This document shows, piece after piece, positions 4,904 to 6,696 of a stretch of DNA of 6,696 nucleotides. How positions within the stretch are numbered: position 1 is the first letter of the stretch; every line of letters begins with the position of its first letter. Made by a program: the position numbers and the translations under genes. Below the pieces are notes generated by a model that had not been told where the DNA came from, ran no database searches, and saw only the letters and a program-made list of their open reading frames with translations. Origin of the DNA: an uncultured Caryophanales bacterium (GTDB taxonomy: Bacteria; Bacillota_I; Bacilli_A; RF39; UBA660); contig CAMIXP010000072.1 in assembly GCA_946402785.1 (NCBI GenBank), positions 1-6,696 of the forward strand, written 5' to 3'.

Positions 4904-6696
4904 CTTCCTCTTTTTCATCAGTTTTTTCTTCTTCGTAACCAGAAATTCCATTATATAAGAATTGTAGTAAACCAGAATAAGTCGTTTGAACAACCCCCGA
5001 TATATTCCCTTGTTCATCATAATCATTTAAGAATACATTAGCTTCTTTACTAAAGAAATAATCTGTTACTTTTACTCTTCCTACATGAGAAAAACTATTA
5101 CGAATCATTTCTAATGTTTCTTTAGGATCACATTCATATAAGAAATAATTTCTTTGTAATTCATCTAATCGATCAAGCAAGGAATAAATAATAGAACGAA
5201 TGGTTTTACGAACAGGTACTCCATTATCTTTTTTATCAGGAGATACTTGCATAAAAGATTTCATATACTTTTCAATAATATCTTCTAATAAATGAGCATT
5301 CCAATCTTGATGAGTTCTTACTCCATCTTGATCTGGCTTCATATGATTTAAAACATCTAATTGTTGGAAATCAGAATAAGCTTGATCTCTTTCCTGTATA
5401 AACGCATCTCTTCTACTTTCCAAAACTTCTTTTACGGTAGGAGGACATTTTGCTAAATGTTCTTCTGTCTCATCTATTTTAATAACACTATCTAAAATGG
5501 AATGAACTAATTTTCTTCTTTTAATTAAATATTCATTTAAAGCATCTTTACTATAACCAGTCATATTTCTTTCAATCATCAATAATGTTTCCGGATTATG
5601 AAAAGCAGATTTATTCATCGATAAAATACATAATCCATAGATTTGAAAGAATACATCTTTTAATGCAAGTTTCGCATGCATCACATCTTCATAATTAGAA
5701 GAAGCATCATTACTAAAGGAATAATCATCTCCTAATACCAATTGAACTAAATACTCTTGTAATTCTGTTTGGTTAAAAGCTTGTGGATTTGACTTAGATG
5801 CATCATAGAAACGATCAATAATCTTTAAAATAGAATCTTTCTTATTCAGTACCATCTGACATAGTTTTTGATAAACATCATCATAATTACGATAACTATT
5901 ATGATAACTCTTATGCATTTTACGAATATATCGATCTTTTTTAGGATCCATTTGAATATTAATTGTAATACCAGGATATTCAGAACGAATAATGTTTTCT
6001 ACATAATCTTTCGTACGAATAAAAGAAGTTAAATAATCTCGATTATAAAGGAATTTACGAGGAGCTCCACGATACATTTTACTTCCATATTTTTCTTTTT
6101 CTCCTTCAGATAGTTCAATCTTCGCAAAATAATCAAATAATTCACGAATACGACTTTCTATCGCATCAACGGGAATATGTTCTCCTCTTAAATTCACACG
6201 ATACAGGATATGGTTATGTACCGCAAAATAACTCTTAATACGTTTATGATCTCGTCTTTCAAAAGAAGGGTGATCAAATGGATTCTTTTGTTCTCGATCA
6301 TAATAAAATCCCTTCATCGTATAATAATCTGTATAACGTTGATTATAAATACCTTGTTCTACATATCGAAAGAACCAGTCAAAAGGAATTTCTGCCTCTA
6401 ATCCCCTACCATACTTCGTATTATGAATCAATATCTTACGATGTTCTTCATCAATATCAAAATGTTCATGTAAGATAGAATCTCTGATATTATCCAAAAT
6501 CCAAGTATGATCAGACTCTAAACTAGAATGAATAATGGGTTGGTCTTCTCCTTGAAACAACGTATCAATTTCCATATCAGATACCTGTCTTGTAAGTCTA
6601 CCAAGTCTATCTGTATTCTTTTTATCTTTTAAAATAATAGATTCTTTGGATAACGTCATAAAAGCAATACATAAAGCAAGTCTAAAAGTATCATCC
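4881..6696 (-). CDS. Large unrecognised protein with two HEPN-type R-x4-H motifs; start lies beyond the right edge
   Basis: At least 604 residues are visible and the product is not recognised. The frame stays open to the window edge: before the Met codon at 6659 it reads DDTFRLALCIAF with no stop and no ribosome binding site, so 6659 is probably internal. Counting from that Met, IRDSILHEHFDID (58-70) and IRNSFSHVGRVKV (519-531) each fit the HEPN nuclease signature R-x4-H, often RNxxxH, and each is followed by alternating beta-like and turn sequence (KILIHN; FLNDYDEQG), as is usual in HEPN proteins. The first motif has Asp where Asn is typical. Between them lie a basic region (about 130-260), a helical part (about 260-400) and a likely coiled coil near 410-437. 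The tail (575-592) is very acidic and ends NLFD. There is no signal peptide or membrane segment in the visible part. HEPN proteins are often metal-independent RNases in toxin, phage-defence or CRISPR systems. That this one cuts RNA is inference. Confidence 0.8.
   Translation of the reverse strand, partial: DDTFRLALCIAFMTLSKESIILKDKKNTDRLGRLTRQVSDMEIDTLFQGEDQPIIHSSLESDHTWILDNIRDSILHEHFDIDEEHRKILIHNTKYGRGLEAEIPFDWFFRYVEQGIYNQRYTDYYTMKGFYYDREQKNPFDHPSFERRDHKRIKSYFAVHNHILYRVNLRGEHIPVDAIESRIRELFDYFAKIELSEGEKEKYGSKMYRGAPRKFLYNRDYLTSFIRTKDYVENIIRSEYPGITINIQMDPKKDRYIRKMHKSYHNSYRNYDDVYQKLCQMVLNKKDSILKIIDRFYDASKSNPQAFNQTELQEYLVQLVLGDDYSFSNDASSNYEDVMHAKLALKDVFFQIYGLCILSMNKSAFHNPETLLMIERNMTGYSKDALNEYLIKRRKLVHSILDSVIKIDETEEHLAKCPPTVKEVLESRRDAFIQERDQAYSDFQQLDVLNHMKPDQDGVRTHQDWNAHLLEDIIEKYMKSFMQVSPDKKDNGVPVRKTIRSIIYSLLDRLDELQRNYFLYECDPKETLEMIRNSFSHVGRVKVTDYFFSKEANVFLNDYDEQGNISGVVQTTYSGLLQFLYNGISGYEEEKTDEKEEEKINLFD

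Noticed and set aside
4844..5026. Small 60-aa open frame on the minus strand between the HEPN-like and 253-aa genes
   Set aside because: It lies mostly inside the end of the HEPN-like gene in another frame, runs through the terminator hairpin, and its lysine run is just the shifted reading of the acidic GAA/GAG-rich tail.
147..6478. Plus-strand open frames at 147-332, 1228-1416, 3196-3444, 6210-6401 and 6278-6478
   Set aside because: All are antisense to well-supported minus-strand genes, have low-complexity shadow-like translations and overlap conserved sequence such as ParE.
4881..6696. Direct call as Cas13
   Set aside because: No CRISPR repeats are visible, the visible length is well below known Cas13 proteins, and only the short R-x4-H motifs support the link.
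1..6696. CRISPR array, tRNA, insertion sequence or riboswitch
   Set aside because: No regularly spaced repeats, tRNA-like cloverleaf, transposase or long leader was found; gaps between genes are at most 125 bases and hold only promoters and terminators.

Overview
The window is AT-rich DNA, by eye roughly 30% G+C, with every convincing gene on the minus strand. It uses AGGAG-type ribosome binding sites and TTGA.../TATAAT promoters. TGA serves as a stop and tryptophan is TGG, so the code is standard and not the Mycoplasma code. A ParE of Bacillus/Staphylococcus type, plus a surface protein with a sortase-like motif, points to a low-GC Firmicute (Bacilli, possibly an uncultured gut lineage related to Erysipelotrichia or RF39). 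The lineage is inference only.

In transcription order (right to left) there are five genes. (1) A large unrecognised protein, open at the right edge, carries two HEPN-type R-x4-H motifs, one near each end of the visible part. (2) An unrecognised soluble protein of about 253 aa. (3) A 264-aa protein with four predicted membrane segments and a cytosolic, acidic tail. (4) A 499-aa exported surface protein combines a signal peptide, a SpaA/Cna-B-like domain, an internal NPVTG sorting-like signal, a second signal-peptide-like segment, a Cna-B-like start and two diverged InlB-type repeats. (5) The first 506 residues of parE, topoisomerase IV subunit B, run off the left edge.

The genes are packed 42-125 bases apart but do not look like one simple operon. 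Each of the first four ends in a Rho-independent terminator hairpin that overlaps its own stop codon. Genes 3, 4 and 5 have good sigma-A-type promoters directly behind the preceding terminator. The promoter of gene 2 is uncertain, so it is the gene most likely to depend on read-through from the HEPN-like gene.

The most interesting element is the double-HEPN-motif protein. Two R-x4-H motifs in one chain, with a small unknown neighbour and a nearby four-TM protein, recalls RNA-targeting HEPN nucleases, including the general arrangement of Cas13b with membrane partners. No CRISPR array is visible, and any defence function is inference. Second is the surface protein, which reads like two exported proteins fused end to end. 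No RNA genes, mobile elements or CRISPR arrays were seen, and no gap between genes exceeds 125 bases.
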